NCBI RefSeq assembly: GCF_039596395.1
Contig: NZ_JBCNJT010000001.1
Span: 620,001 to 684,000 of the forward strand
Source of the DNA: Fluviicola sp.
Lineage (GTDB): Bacteria > Bacteroidota > Bacteroidia > Flavobacteriales_D > Crocinitomicaceae
Direction: 5' to 3'
DNA: 64,000 nt
Shown: piece by piece, positions 1 through 8,007 of the stretch
Layout of the letters: each line of letters opens with the position of its first letter
Numbering within the stretch: the stretch's first letter is position 1
Translations under genes and position numbers: made by a program
The notes under the pieces: model-generated
Database searches by the model: none
Told to the model about the DNA's origin: nothing
What the model saw: only the letters and a program-made list of their open reading frames with translations

Positions 1-1289
1 TGCTGACATCTTTATTTGTAGCTTCATGCAGTTCTCCCCAGGAGGAAAATGAGGAAACAGTAGTGATGAAACAAGGTTTCCAGATCCCGCAATTACTGGA
101 GCGGCAAAAAGACCTGTCGTACGATGAGTTTTTGAAGATCAAGGAAAAATTCAACAAACTTTCCTTTGAAGCCGAAAATGAAAAAACGAAGATCGAGAGT
201 TTGATCAAGCTTTCTGAAATTTATATCTATGAAGCACGTGTAACCGGTGAACATCCCTATTATTACAATGCGGCACTGGTAACGTTAAATGAAACATTAA
301 AAGACACAGCAAAAATGACTGCTGATCAGCATTTCACAGCGCTGTTCTACAAATCAACCGTGCAACTGTCGCAGCATAAGTTTAATGAAGCTTTGGTTAC
401 CGGAGAAAAAGCACTGGCGCTTAACAATACAAATTCAGGAATTTACGGAGTGTTGGTTGATGCCAATGTGGAAATCGGGAATTACGAAGATGCTGTGAAG
501 AATTGCGATAAGATGATTTCGATTCGACCTGATTTACGTTCCTACAGCCGCATTTCATACCTGCGTGAAATTTACGGGGATATGAAGGGAAGTATCAAAT
601 CGATGGAACAGGCCATTGAAGCAGGCGCTCCTTATTCGGAATACAAATGCTGGACAATCGTAACGATGGGAAAAATGCTCGAAAATCACAATCAATTGGA
701 TTCTGCCATGGCTTACTACCAATTTTCTGCAAAAGAACGTGCAAATTATCCTTTTGGAATTGCAGGAATGGCAAGTATAGAAGGGAAACGCGGAAATTAC
801 AAAAAAGCAGATTCCTTGTATACCGTAGCATTGAATGCAGTTCCTGAGATCAGCTTCATTATGGATCAGGCGAAATTGTACCAAAAACAAGGTAAAACAG
901 CCGAAATGAAACGATTGATCCCAAGAATAGAATCCATGTTCCAGGAAGACATCGAATCGGGGCACAATGTAAATATGGAATTTGCTTTCTTCCTGCTCGA
1001 TTTCAAGAAAGATTTTAAAAGAGCCCTTGATTTAGGGTTGAAAGAATACAAACTGCGTCCGAATAACATCGATGTAAACCGTTTACTGGCTTTTGCATAT
1101 TATGCAAACGGCGATAATACAAATGCTGCAAAACATGCCAAAATTGCAATGAAGACCAACAAACAAGAGGGAGATTTGTATTGCATCAGCGGGTTGATCA
1201 ATCAGGATAAAAAGCAAATCAAAAAAGGATTTTCGATTGATCCATACCAGGATCATTTGTTTGCAGACCGTGCAAAAAAGATGATTTAA
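1..1289 (+). CDS. TPR-repeat lipoprotein (5' end outside window)
   Basis: The reading frame is open from the window edge, so the gene is partial at its 5' end. A GTG at 63 could be taken as a start, but the in-frame codons upstream read LTSLFVASCSSPQEENEE, the end of a lipoprotein signal peptide with a lipobox (VASC), so the true start lies before position 1. The mature part is helical with repeated TPR-like units (A/G at turns; for example around 340-420, 580-720 and 1020-1160). It is probably an outer-membrane or periplasmic lipoprotein used for protein-protein contacts. Only 25 bp separate it from the TonB-dependent receptor downstream, so the two are likely cotranscribed; a role as partner of that receptor is inference. 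Specific function unknown. Confidence 0.8.
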   Translation, partial: LTSLFVASCSSPQEENEETVVMKQGFQIPQLLERQKDLSYDEFLKIKEKFNKLSFEAENEKTKIESLIKLSEIYIYEARVTGEHPYYYNAALVTLNETLKDTAKMTADQHFTALFYKSTVQLSQHKFNEALVTGEKALALNNTNSGIYGVLVDANVEIGNYEDAVKNCDKMISIRPDLRSYSRISYLREIYGDMKGSIKSMEQAIEAGAPYSEYKCWTIVTMGKMLENHNQLDSAMAYYQFSAKERANYPFGIAGMASIEGKRGNYKKADSLYTVALNAVPEISFIMDQAKLYQKQGKTAEMKRLIPRIESMFQEDIESGHNVNMEFAFFLLDFKKDFKRALDLGLKEYKLRPNNIDVNRLLAFAYYANGDNTNAAKHAKIAMKTNKQEGDLYCISGLINQDKKQIKKGFSIDPYQDHLFADRAKKMI

Positions 1290-1314
1290 TCAGGGAAACA
1301 TTTCTCTTAAATCA

Positions 1315-3585
1315 ATGGCTATGAAAAATCACTATTTGTTCCTTTCGGAAAGGAAATGGCTCGTCTTGCTTGTGAGTATTTTGTTTTCTTTTTCAGGCTT
1401 CTCTCATGGAATCAATGGAATCGTTATTGACCAGGAGTCGCAGGGGATTCAACATGCAAAAGTAACGCTGATCGGTTCTGCGAAATACAGTATGACCAAT
1501 GGATTGGGAGAATTTGTATTGACAGATGTGCATTTGGGAGATTCCATTCTGATCGAAAGCCAGGGATATCAAAAGCGTACTTTTTTGATCGATAACGAAA
1601 GTTATTTTGAGAAAAATGTTTTGTTCCAGCTGTTTGAAAATTCAACGGAATTGAGTGAAGTGAAAGTTACCGGGAACAGAACAACATTGACACAAAGCGC
1701 CAATATTAACCTGACTTTGCAACCGGTTCGTTCGTCACAGGAATTGCTGACTTTGGTACCTGGTTTATTTGTTGCACAACATGCCGGAGGGGGAAAGGCC
1801 GAACAATTGTTTCTGCGCGGTTTTGATATTGATCACGGAACAGATGTTGCGTTTTCTTTGGACGGAATGCCGGTAAATATGGTTTCGCATGCACACGGCC
1901 AGGGATATGCGGATTTTCATTTCGTGATGCCGGAAGTGATTGATAAAATTAATTTTGAAAAAGGGCCTTATGATGTGACAAAAGGTGATCTGGCAACAGC
2001 CGGTTCTGTGGATTTTCAAACCAAAGAACAGCTGACCAAAAGCTTTGTTTCAGGAGAATACGGAATGTTCAATCATAAAAAGATCACTGCAGGAGTGAAG
2101 GTGCTGGAGAATCAACGGAACAATGCCTATCTCGCAGCCGATTATTTCCAGACAGACAATTATTTCGAATCGCCGCAGGATTTCAAACGGATTAATTTCT
2201 ACGGAAAATATACCGGTGTTATTTCTCCCAACTTCAAGATCACGGTTTCCGCATCCACTTTTCAAAGCAGCTGGAATGCGTCCGGGCAAATTCCCGAAAG
2301 AGCAGTCGCTAATGGTATGATTTCAAGGTTCGGAGCAATTGATAATACAGAAGGTGGAAATACGTCACGAACCAATATCCAGTTGGGAGTCATTCAAAAG
2401 ATCAACGCTTCATCCTCTCTGAAAAGCGACTTTTTTGTTTCCATGTACGATTTTTCGCTCTTCTCTAATTTCACCTTCTTCCTGGAAGATTCTATCAATG
2501 GAGATCAAATTCACCAATACGAAAGCCGGAAAATCTACGGTGGAAAAACGGAATACAAAAAGACCATTTCATGGAAAGAGAACACCACTTTCAGTTTTAC
2601 AGGTGGAGGTGGTTTCCGGTATGACGACATCAACAATATTGGATTGGCGCAAACAACCGGTCGAACACAACTACGCAATCAGATCCAGTTGGGAGATATC
2701 AACGAAACAAATTTGTTCGGATATGTTTCGGGGAAACTGGAAGTCAACCGGATAGTTCTGAGTGCAGCGCTTCGGGCAGATAATGTTACCTTCTATTACA
2801 ACGATTTAAAAGACACCGTTTATCAGCCAAAAAGCCTGTCGCAGGCCGTTCTGTTACCTAAGTTATCCCTTCTTTATAACGCAACAGATAACGTACAGCT
2901 TTATTTGAAATCAGGAATCGGTTATCATTCCAATGATGCGCGCGTCTTACTTTCCTCAGATAATTTGAAGAAGAAAGCTTTGCCGTTGGCATTGGGTACG
3001 GATTTGGGAACTACCTGGAAAATCACCAAAAACCTGTTGTTCAACGGTGCCTTGTGGTATTTGCTTTCCGAGCAGGAGTTTGTGTATGTAGGAGATGCCG
3101 GAGTGGTAGAACCAAGTGGTCGCTCACAACGTTTAGGTTTTGACGCCGGATTGACTTTCCAGCCTACGAAATGGTTGTTCCTGTATTCCAATTTGAATTA
3201 TTCACACGCGCGTTCGGTCGCTGAACCCAAAGGACAAAATTACATCCCTTTAGCTCCTGTTTTCACTTCCGACGGAAAGATGCAGTTGAATTTCAAAAAA
3301 GGAATTTTTGCTACGCTATCTTACCGGTATATGGGCGACAGAGCCGCCAATGAAGACCGGAGCGTTTTGGCAAAAGGCTATTTTGTGAACGATTTTACAC
3401 TGGGATACCAGCATAAATCATTTGTGATAACCGGAATTGTCAACAACCTGTTTAATGTAGACTGGAATGAGACACAGTTTTTGACCGAATCGCGTCTCAA
3501 AGACGAATCTCAGCCGGTATCTGAAATTCACTTTACCCCGGGAACACCATTTTCGTGCAGGTTGCAGGTAAAATTTATGTTTTGA
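1315..3585 (+). CDS. TonB-dependent receptor with carboxypeptidase-regulatory-like N-domain
   Basis: Outer-membrane active transporter of 756 residues. A signal peptide (about 1-32) is followed by a CarboxypepD_reg-like beta-sandwich (about 33-112, GINGIVIDQ...GLGEF), a plug domain (about 135-235, with LLTLVPGLFVAQHAGGG, FLRGFD and DGMPVNMVSHAHGQGYAD) and a 22-strand-type barrel that ends in Phe (KFMF), as expected for BamA insertion. The plug contains a His-rich stretch (HAHGQGYADFHF) that is conserved in one TonB-receptor subgroup and might touch a metal or ligand; that is inference. No SusD partner follows, so it is not a classic Sus pair. ATGs at 1315 and 1321 are both possible starts. 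It lies 25 bp after the TPR lipoprotein gene, probably in one operon. Confidence 0.9.
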   Translation: MAMKNHYLFLSERKWLVLLVSILFSFSGFSHGINGIVIDQESQGIQHAKVTLIGSAKYSMTNGLGEFVLTDVHLGDSILIESQGYQKRTFLIDNESYFEKNVLFQLFENSTELSEVKVTGNRTTLTQSANINLTLQPVRSSQELLTLVPGLFVAQHAGGGKAEQLFLRGFDIDHGTDVAFSLDGMPVNMVSHAHGQGYADFHFVMPEVIDKINFEKGPYDVTKGDLATAGSVDFQTKEQLTKSFVSGEYGMFNHKKITAGVKVLENQRNNAYLAADYFQTDNYFESPQDFKRINFYGKYTGVISPNFKITVSASTFQSSWNASGQIPERAVANGMISRFGAIDNTEGGNTSRTNIQLGVIQKINASSSLKSDFFVSMYDFSLFSNFTFFLEDSINGDQIHQYESRKIYGGKTEYKKTISWKENTTFSFTGGGGFRYDDINNIGLAQTTGRTQLRNQIQLGDINETNLFGYVSGKLEVNRIVLSAALRADNVTFYYNDLKDTVYQPKSLSQAVLLPKLSLLYNATDNVQLYLKSGIGYHSNDARVLLSSDNLKKKALPLALGTDLGTTWKITKNLLFNGALWYLLSEQEFVYVGDAGVVEPSGRSQRLGFDAGLTFQPTKWLFLYSNLNYSHARSVAEPKGQNYIPLAPVFTSDGKMQLNFKKGIFATLSYRYMGDRAANEDRSVLAKGYFVNDFTLGYQHKSFVITGIVNNLFNVDWNETQFLTESRLKDESQPVSEIHFTPGTPFSCRLQVKFMF

Positions 3586-3640
3586 TGGTACGTCTTTGTT
3601 CGTTTCGTTGTTTATCTTAGAAGCACTAAACGAACAGTTG

Positions 3641-4024
3641 ATGATAAGGATTCCTGTTATACTGCTTACTTCATGGATGTACATCTGTCTTACAGCCGGC
3701 TGTGGAGAAAGACATTACAAGGTTGATAAGGATAAATTGTTAAAACAAAGCCTGCTTGTCAAAATAAAGGACATCAAACCGGAGGTTAAAATCACACTGA
3801 ATAGAGAAAAGATAACCGAACTGGGAATTTCACCGGGGTTTATCGGGGATCAACTTCAGATGGCCGGTGCCAATCATCTATTGGGAAGCGTAAAAGCTGC
3901 GCAAAAACTGGTGATAGAAGATCAAAACGGTAAGAAATACCGGCTTTTGGAGTTTGCAAAAATAGGCATTGGAATCACTGTGACCTACGAAGAACCCTGG
4001 GGTTCCAATCCTTTTAATTTCTGA
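3641..4024 (+). CDS. Small lipoprotein of unknown function
   Basis: I chose the ATG at 3641 over the in-frame ATG at 3596 because it puts a lipoprotein signal peptide right at the N-terminus (MIRIPVILLTS...LTAGC), giving about 127 residues. The mature part has a basic linker and then a compact region with KVKITLNREKITELGISPGF and a C-terminal segment that could be a small mixed alpha/beta domain. I do not recognise a family. The stop codon overlaps the next start by one base (TGATG), so translation of the next gene is probably coupled. The two genes look like a bicistronic unit of exported proteins; nothing in the sequence gives a function. Confidence 0.6.
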   Translation: MIRIPVILLTSWMYICLTAGCGERHYKVDKDKLLKQSLLVKIKDIKPEVKITLNREKITELGISPGFIGDQLQMAGANHLLGSVKAAQKLVIEDQNGKKYRLLEFAKIGIGITVTYEEPWGSNPFNF

Positions 4025-4437
4025 TGATGCGATTTCTTTTCCCGTTATTGTTGCTTTTACTAAGTGTTCAGACCAATCCTGAAGGCGTATTAGGGTCGTA
4101 TGAACTGGTGCTTGAAAATCATTCGAAGCAGTTAATTGACATCAGAAAGGTGAATAGCTACGAAGAAACGGAACACCGCTGGCGAGATGGAAAATGGGTT
4201 TTAAAATGCCGGTATATCGGTAAATGGTGGGTAGATGGAGATACACTCTTTTTAAAGCCAATCAGAGTTGTGTGGGCAGACAAGCATGTCACCGAATGCA
4301 GAGACGCAGACGATTCCAAACAACCGGGCTGCTGCTTTACCACCAACTACTTTTACGACGATAAAAGCATTTGGAACTTCGGGCCCATATCCAAAACGAA
4401 GTACCTGTTCGACAAGGTGAAGACGAAGGAAAATTGA
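4024..4437 (+). CDS. Exported hypothetical protein
   Basis: 137 residues with a cleavable type I signal peptide (MMRFLFPLLLLLLSVQT) and no lipobox. The mature domain is rich in Trp and Tyr (RWRDGKW, GKWWVDGDTLFL), a pattern seen in small lipocalin-like or beta-barrel lipid or ligand binders, but that is only a guess. Three cysteines near the C-terminus (one in TECRD, then the GCC pair) may form disulfides in the periplasm. It overlaps the preceding lipoprotein gene by one base and probably shares its transcript. No recognised family. Confidence 0.6.
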   Translation: MMRFLFPLLLLLLSVQTNPEGVLGSYELVLENHSKQLIDIRKVNSYEETEHRWRDGKWVLKCRYIGKWWVDGDTLFLKPIRVVWADKHVTECRDADDSKQPGCCFTTNYFYDDKSIWNFGPISKTKYLFDKVKTKEN

Positions 4438-4532
4438 GCGCAGCTTTGCATCTGCCAAACCGATAATCGAAGCATTGACAATCTAATTCCGTTTCATTAC
4501 ATTTGGGAGCCAACTATTTACAAGGTATCAGG

Positions 4533-6677
4533 ATGTACTCGAAAGCTGAACGAAAAAAAAACACGACTACAAACAATGCTCCCTCCCGGAAACAAACGGG
4601 AAAGAAAGGAACACTTCAATTTAATGATAACCGGGAAGTATCCAGGCAGGTTGCTCAATTGACGGGTTTGCAGGACAGCTCAGGGAATAGGAGTCATTTG
4701 AAACAAGAAGATCAGAACAGTCTTCCGGGGCTGAAATCATTCCAATCACAGGAGAATACCGCGGGAGTGTTGCAACGGAAACCGGTAGATTTTGTAAATC
4801 ACCCGATCCATGATATTGAAGCCAAAACCGGTCTTTTTAGAACTTCTCATTGGAAAGCGCTGCAGGTCCTGGTAGAAGAATATGCCCAATTGGATGAAAA
4901 GTCCATCAAGGAACGAAGAGCGAAATTGCGTGAGATCGGTGTGATGGCAGAAAGATGGATGGTTGCAAGAAAATTAAGGGATGGAGGACAGGTAGGTGAT
5001 CTGGATGAAGAGGAAACTGAAAAGTACCACGCACTGATGGCTTTGCTGGATGAAGTGAAAAATGAGTATACAAATGATCAGGACCCGGATATGCTTTCTT
5101 CCCCGGGAACGCTCAACGTGCCTGTTCCTCAACCGAATGAAGTGTATGCCGATCCTGAACCGACATCTGTCAGAAAAGAAAAGGACGGACGTAGACGCGG
5201 GTATCTGAAAGGTGATGCGCAGCTTATCGATGTGAACGGCGCCCCGATAGGCGAAGTCATTCCCTGTGAAACAGTGTGCAGGGTAGAAAAGCAGGAAGAG
5301 TTACCGAAGAATGTAGAGTCCCCTTCAAAATATTGCTGGATCCGACCTGCCCCTGTGCAGGATAATGAATGGGGAGAACAGCTTGATTTTACTCCGGGAT
5401 ATGTTCTGATCAAGAATGTTGTTACTACAGCCCTGGAAAAGAAGAATCCGGATTTGGTTTACGAGAACAGGACAGATCCTGAAATTTTCCCGCTTTTCCA
5501 GGGACCGCCAAGTGTAGAAGACGTGGAACAGGTTAGCCTGGGTGATTGTTACCTGTTGGCAGCAGTGTTGTCTATTGTACGGAAAGATCCGGCTTTCTTT
5601 CCATCTATTATGATGGATCACGGAAACGGAATCGTGACGGTTCGGCTGTATGATGTGACGGAAAACCCCGATAAATCCCTGGTATTTAATGAAAAATATA
5701 TCCATGTGAATAAATCGGTGGTAGTGAACAAAAAACAAAAGACCCGGGTGGATGAAGGATACAACAAAGGAGCTTTGTGGGTACAAATGCTGGAAAAAGC
5801 ATACGCTGCCGGAGGATTTATTGGAACAACCTCAGAGAAAATACCTTCAAAGAAGAATTCCTGGTCACAAATAGCCAGCGGATTCGCCAAGCATGCCCTG
5901 GAGATTATAACAGGGGAAGAAGCAACTGAATATCCGATTAGTGACAATAACCTGGGAACGATGGAAGAGGGGAAAACATGGGTTAGTATGTCTCAGAAAT
6001 TCAAGAAGATGACGCAGAAAAAGGGGCTGCTGGACAACGAAAATTATTTTCAGCGGATCTATATGGACGGGGAACTGAGTGATTTTGAAGAAGCATTGAT
6101 ACAGTTGCACGAAACCCGCGATCAGGTTAGAAAAGAGGAAGTTATGAACCTGCTTCCGGTACATATTCCGGATACAAAGCTCCGGAAACGGGTGGCTGAG
6201 TTCCTAGATGATAAAAAGTTCTATCCGGGTAAACGCGGTACCGGTACCTATTCCGACTACCAGCTTACATTGTTCGATGAAATTGCAGAAGCAATAAATG
6301 ACGGCAAAAAAGTGGTTTTGGGATCAAAAGACTCCATGAAACGAAGAGGTGGAAACAATTCCGGGTCGAGTGGCGGTGAGCATGTGTATAGAGGATTGGC
6401 TGGTCCTCATGGCTATGAGGTGGTTGATTGCGAACCTCGTATTTTTGATAAGGATAATGTGGACAATACGAAACTGTTATGGGTGAAATTGCGAAATCCG
6501 TGGGGGAAAACAGGCCGAAAGTACAAGGATGGATCGTTTGGAGTTGAACAGCCCGGAGGAATGGAGCGTGTTCCGTTAGGAGGACTGAAAACGAGTGAAG
6601 AACCAACTGAAGATGCGGAATTTTGGTTACTGATAGAAGATCTCACCAAGCGTTTTAACCGTTTGACTACGCAGTAA
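4533..6677 (+). CDS. Calpain-like cysteine protease with injection-system-cargo-like leader
   Basis: 714 residues from the ATG at 4533 (an in-frame TTG at 4503 is a weaker start). Calpain family (C2) catalytic elements are visible in order: SLGDCYLLAA with Cys339, PHGYEV with His626 and LRNPWG with Asn655. A second His (617) lies in GEHVY. Residues about 223-300 look like an SH3-type beta domain (YLKGD...CETVCRV...YVLI). There is no signal peptide. Instead the first ~90 residues are basic and polar with FNDNREVSRQ followed by a low-complexity Gln/Ser stretch and VLQRKPVD, a layout I associate with N-termini of extracellular contractile injection system (eCIS) cargo and DUF4157 proteins of Bacteroidota. 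The predicted job is proteolysis inside a target cell or in the cytoplasm. No eCIS structural genes lie in the window. Confidence 0.75.
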   Translation: MYSKAERKKNTTTNNAPSRKQTGKKGTLQFNDNREVSRQVAQLTGLQDSSGNRSHLKQEDQNSLPGLKSFQSQENTAGVLQRKPVDFVNHPIHDIEAKTGLFRTSHWKALQVLVEEYAQLDEKSIKERRAKLREIGVMAERWMVARKLRDGGQVGDLDEEETEKYHALMALLDEVKNEYTNDQDPDMLSSPGTLNVPVPQPNEVYADPEPTSVRKEKDGRRRGYLKGDAQLIDVNGAPIGEVIPCETVCRVEKQEELPKNVESPSKYCWIRPAPVQDNEWGEQLDFTPGYVLIKNVVTTALEKKNPDLVYENRTDPEIFPLFQGPPSVEDVEQVSLGDCYLLAAVLSIVRKDPAFFPSIMMDHGNGIVTVRLYDVTENPDKSLVFNEKYIHVNKSVVVNKKQKTRVDEGYNKGALWVQMLEKAYAAGGFIGTTSEKIPSKKNSWSQIASGFAKHALEIITGEEATEYPISDNNLGTMEEGKTWVSMSQKFKKMTQKKGLLDNENYFQRIYMDGELSDFEEALIQLHETRDQVRKEEVMNLLPVHIPDTKLRKRVAEFLDDKKFYPGKRGTGTYSDYQLTLFDEIAEAINDGKKVVLGSKDSMKRRGGNNSGSSGGEHVYRGLAGPHGYEVVDCEPRIFDKDNVDNTKLLWVKLRNPWGKTGRKYKDGSFGVEQPGGMERVPLGGLKTSEEPTEDAEFWLLIEDLTKRFNRLTTQ

Positions 6678-6772
6678 CACCTTGCACCGTTCAATCCTTA
6701 ATAAAACGTTAAATCGTTCTCCGCTCCGCAAATAAGCACTATTTTTAGGTCGAAATATTCAAATTAGAATCT

Positions 6773-7624
6773 ATGAAAATGACGATTACAAACAAGGCGG
6801 TATTATTCCTGGCATTCGGAATGCTTTCTTTGGGAGTTGCTGCACAAAAGATTACCGTACCGGCACCAAGTCCATTACAAACACTTACACAAAAATTCGG
6901 TTTGGGAGAGGTAACCATTGAGTATTCCCGCCCGGCAGTAAAAGGCCGTACAATCTTCGGAGATGTGGTTCCTTACGGAAAGATCTGGAGAACAGGTGCG
7001 AACGCAACAACCAAAATTACATTCACCGATGAGGTGAAACTGGAAGGAAATACAGTGAAACCGGGAACTTACGGTTTATACACCATTCCAAACAAAGACA
7101 GCTGGGAAGTGATGTTGTACAAAGATCTGACCCTGAACGGAAACGTGGGAGATTATAAAACAGAGAACGAAATATTGCGTTTCAAAGTGAAATCGATGAA
7201 AATCCCGATGAAAATGGAATCCTTGATGATCAATATCGGGGATATTTCCGCAACAGAGGCGAAATTGACTTTGCTTTGGGAAAACACGGTAGTTGCCATT
7301 AAAATGACAACAGATATCGATGCACGCGTTATGGAGAGTATTGACGCATCCATGAAGTCTGAAAAACCGGAATACTTCCGCGCAGCAAGCTATTACTTCG
7401 ATAACGGAAAGGATTTGAAACAAGCGCTGACATGGGCTACAAAAGCAACAGAAGAGAATCCAACAGCATTTTACATGTTCAACCTGAAAGCTCGTATCGA
7501 ATATAAATTGGGTGACAAAGCAGCAGGAAAAGCAGATGCTGAGAAATCAATCGCTTTGGCAAAAGAAGCTAAGAACGATGATTATGTAGCTTTGGGCGAG
7601 AAATTGTTGGCGGAAAACAAGTAA
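6773..7624 (+). CDS. DUF2911 domain protein with TPR-like C-terminus (copy 1)
   Basis: 283 residues with a signal peptide (cleavage near GVAAQ). DUF2911 spans about 27-170, with the family signatures VTIEYSRPAVKGRTIFG, VVPYGKIWRTGAN and KPGTYGLYTIPN. The rest (about 195-275) is helical and TPR-like (AASYYFDNGKDLKQALTWATKA). The family is periplasmic and common in Bacteroidota, with no known biochemical role. A close paralogue of identical length lies on the other strand at 28607-29458. The gene stands alone and ends in a clear terminator. A near-consensus -7 box (TATTTTTA) lies about 25 bases before the start. Confidence 0.85.
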   Translation: MKMTITNKAVLFLAFGMLSLGVAAQKITVPAPSPLQTLTQKFGLGEVTIEYSRPAVKGRTIFGDVVPYGKIWRTGANATTKITFTDEVKLEGNTVKPGTYGLYTIPNKDSWEVMLYKDLTLNGNVGDYKTENEILRFKVKSMKIPMKMESLMINIGDISATEAKLTLLWENTVVAIKMTTDIDARVMESIDASMKSEKPEYFRAASYYFDNGKDLKQALTWATKATEENPTAFYMFNLKARIEYKLGDKAAGKADAEKSIALAKEAKNDDYVALGEKLLAENK

Positions 7625-7640
7625 TTCCAATATAAAAATT

Positions 7641-7678
7641 GAAAAGCCTTTCTGCTCCGGTGGAAGGGCTTTTTTGAT
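7641..7678 (+). terminator. Rho-independent terminator after DUF2911 gene
   Basis: An AAAAGCC arm pairs with GGCTTTT across a loop rich in C and G, and a run of T follows. It begins 17 bases after the stop codon. Confidence 0.7.
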
Positions 7679-7680
7679 TT

Positions 7681-7990
7681 TTTACCACATAGGGACATAG
7701 AACACAGAGGTTGTGTTTGATTAGTGCTATTCAAGCTGGCAATTTGTCGTTTCGCTCCGCTCTCATTTTCTTTTAACCACATAGGACACTGTAGAACACA
7801 TAGCTTTTTGGTTATTACCCGGAGATTAATCAAGGTTAGCCGGTTTCAAGTTATAATTGTAGTTTCGCTTTGCCCTCATTTTGTTTTAATAATGTTAAGA
7901 ACATCCACATAGAAAATACTTTGTTATACGAATTTTATGTGGTTTAAATGAATACATAAAAGCTATGTGACCTATGTTTCTATGTGGTTC
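7681..7990. repeat. CACATAG intergenic repeat patch
   Basis: This fills most of a gene-free stretch of about 380 bp. Two direct, diverged copies begin with ACCACATAGG (7684 and 7777) and run through GAACACA and a conserved tail TTTCGCT...CTCATTTT. A third copy lies inverted at about 7955-7990 (CATAAAAGCTATGTGACC, then TTCTATGTGGTT). The short frames inside have no ribosome-binding site or coding character, so I treat the region as non-coding repeat DNA. Confidence 0.65.
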
Positions 7991-8007
7991 ATATACCTCT
8001 GTTGAAA

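Noticed and set aside
3596-3640. Longer start for the small lipoprotein at 3596
   Set aside because: It would bury the lipoprotein signal peptide; the ATG at 3641 puts MIRIPVILLTS at the true N-terminus.
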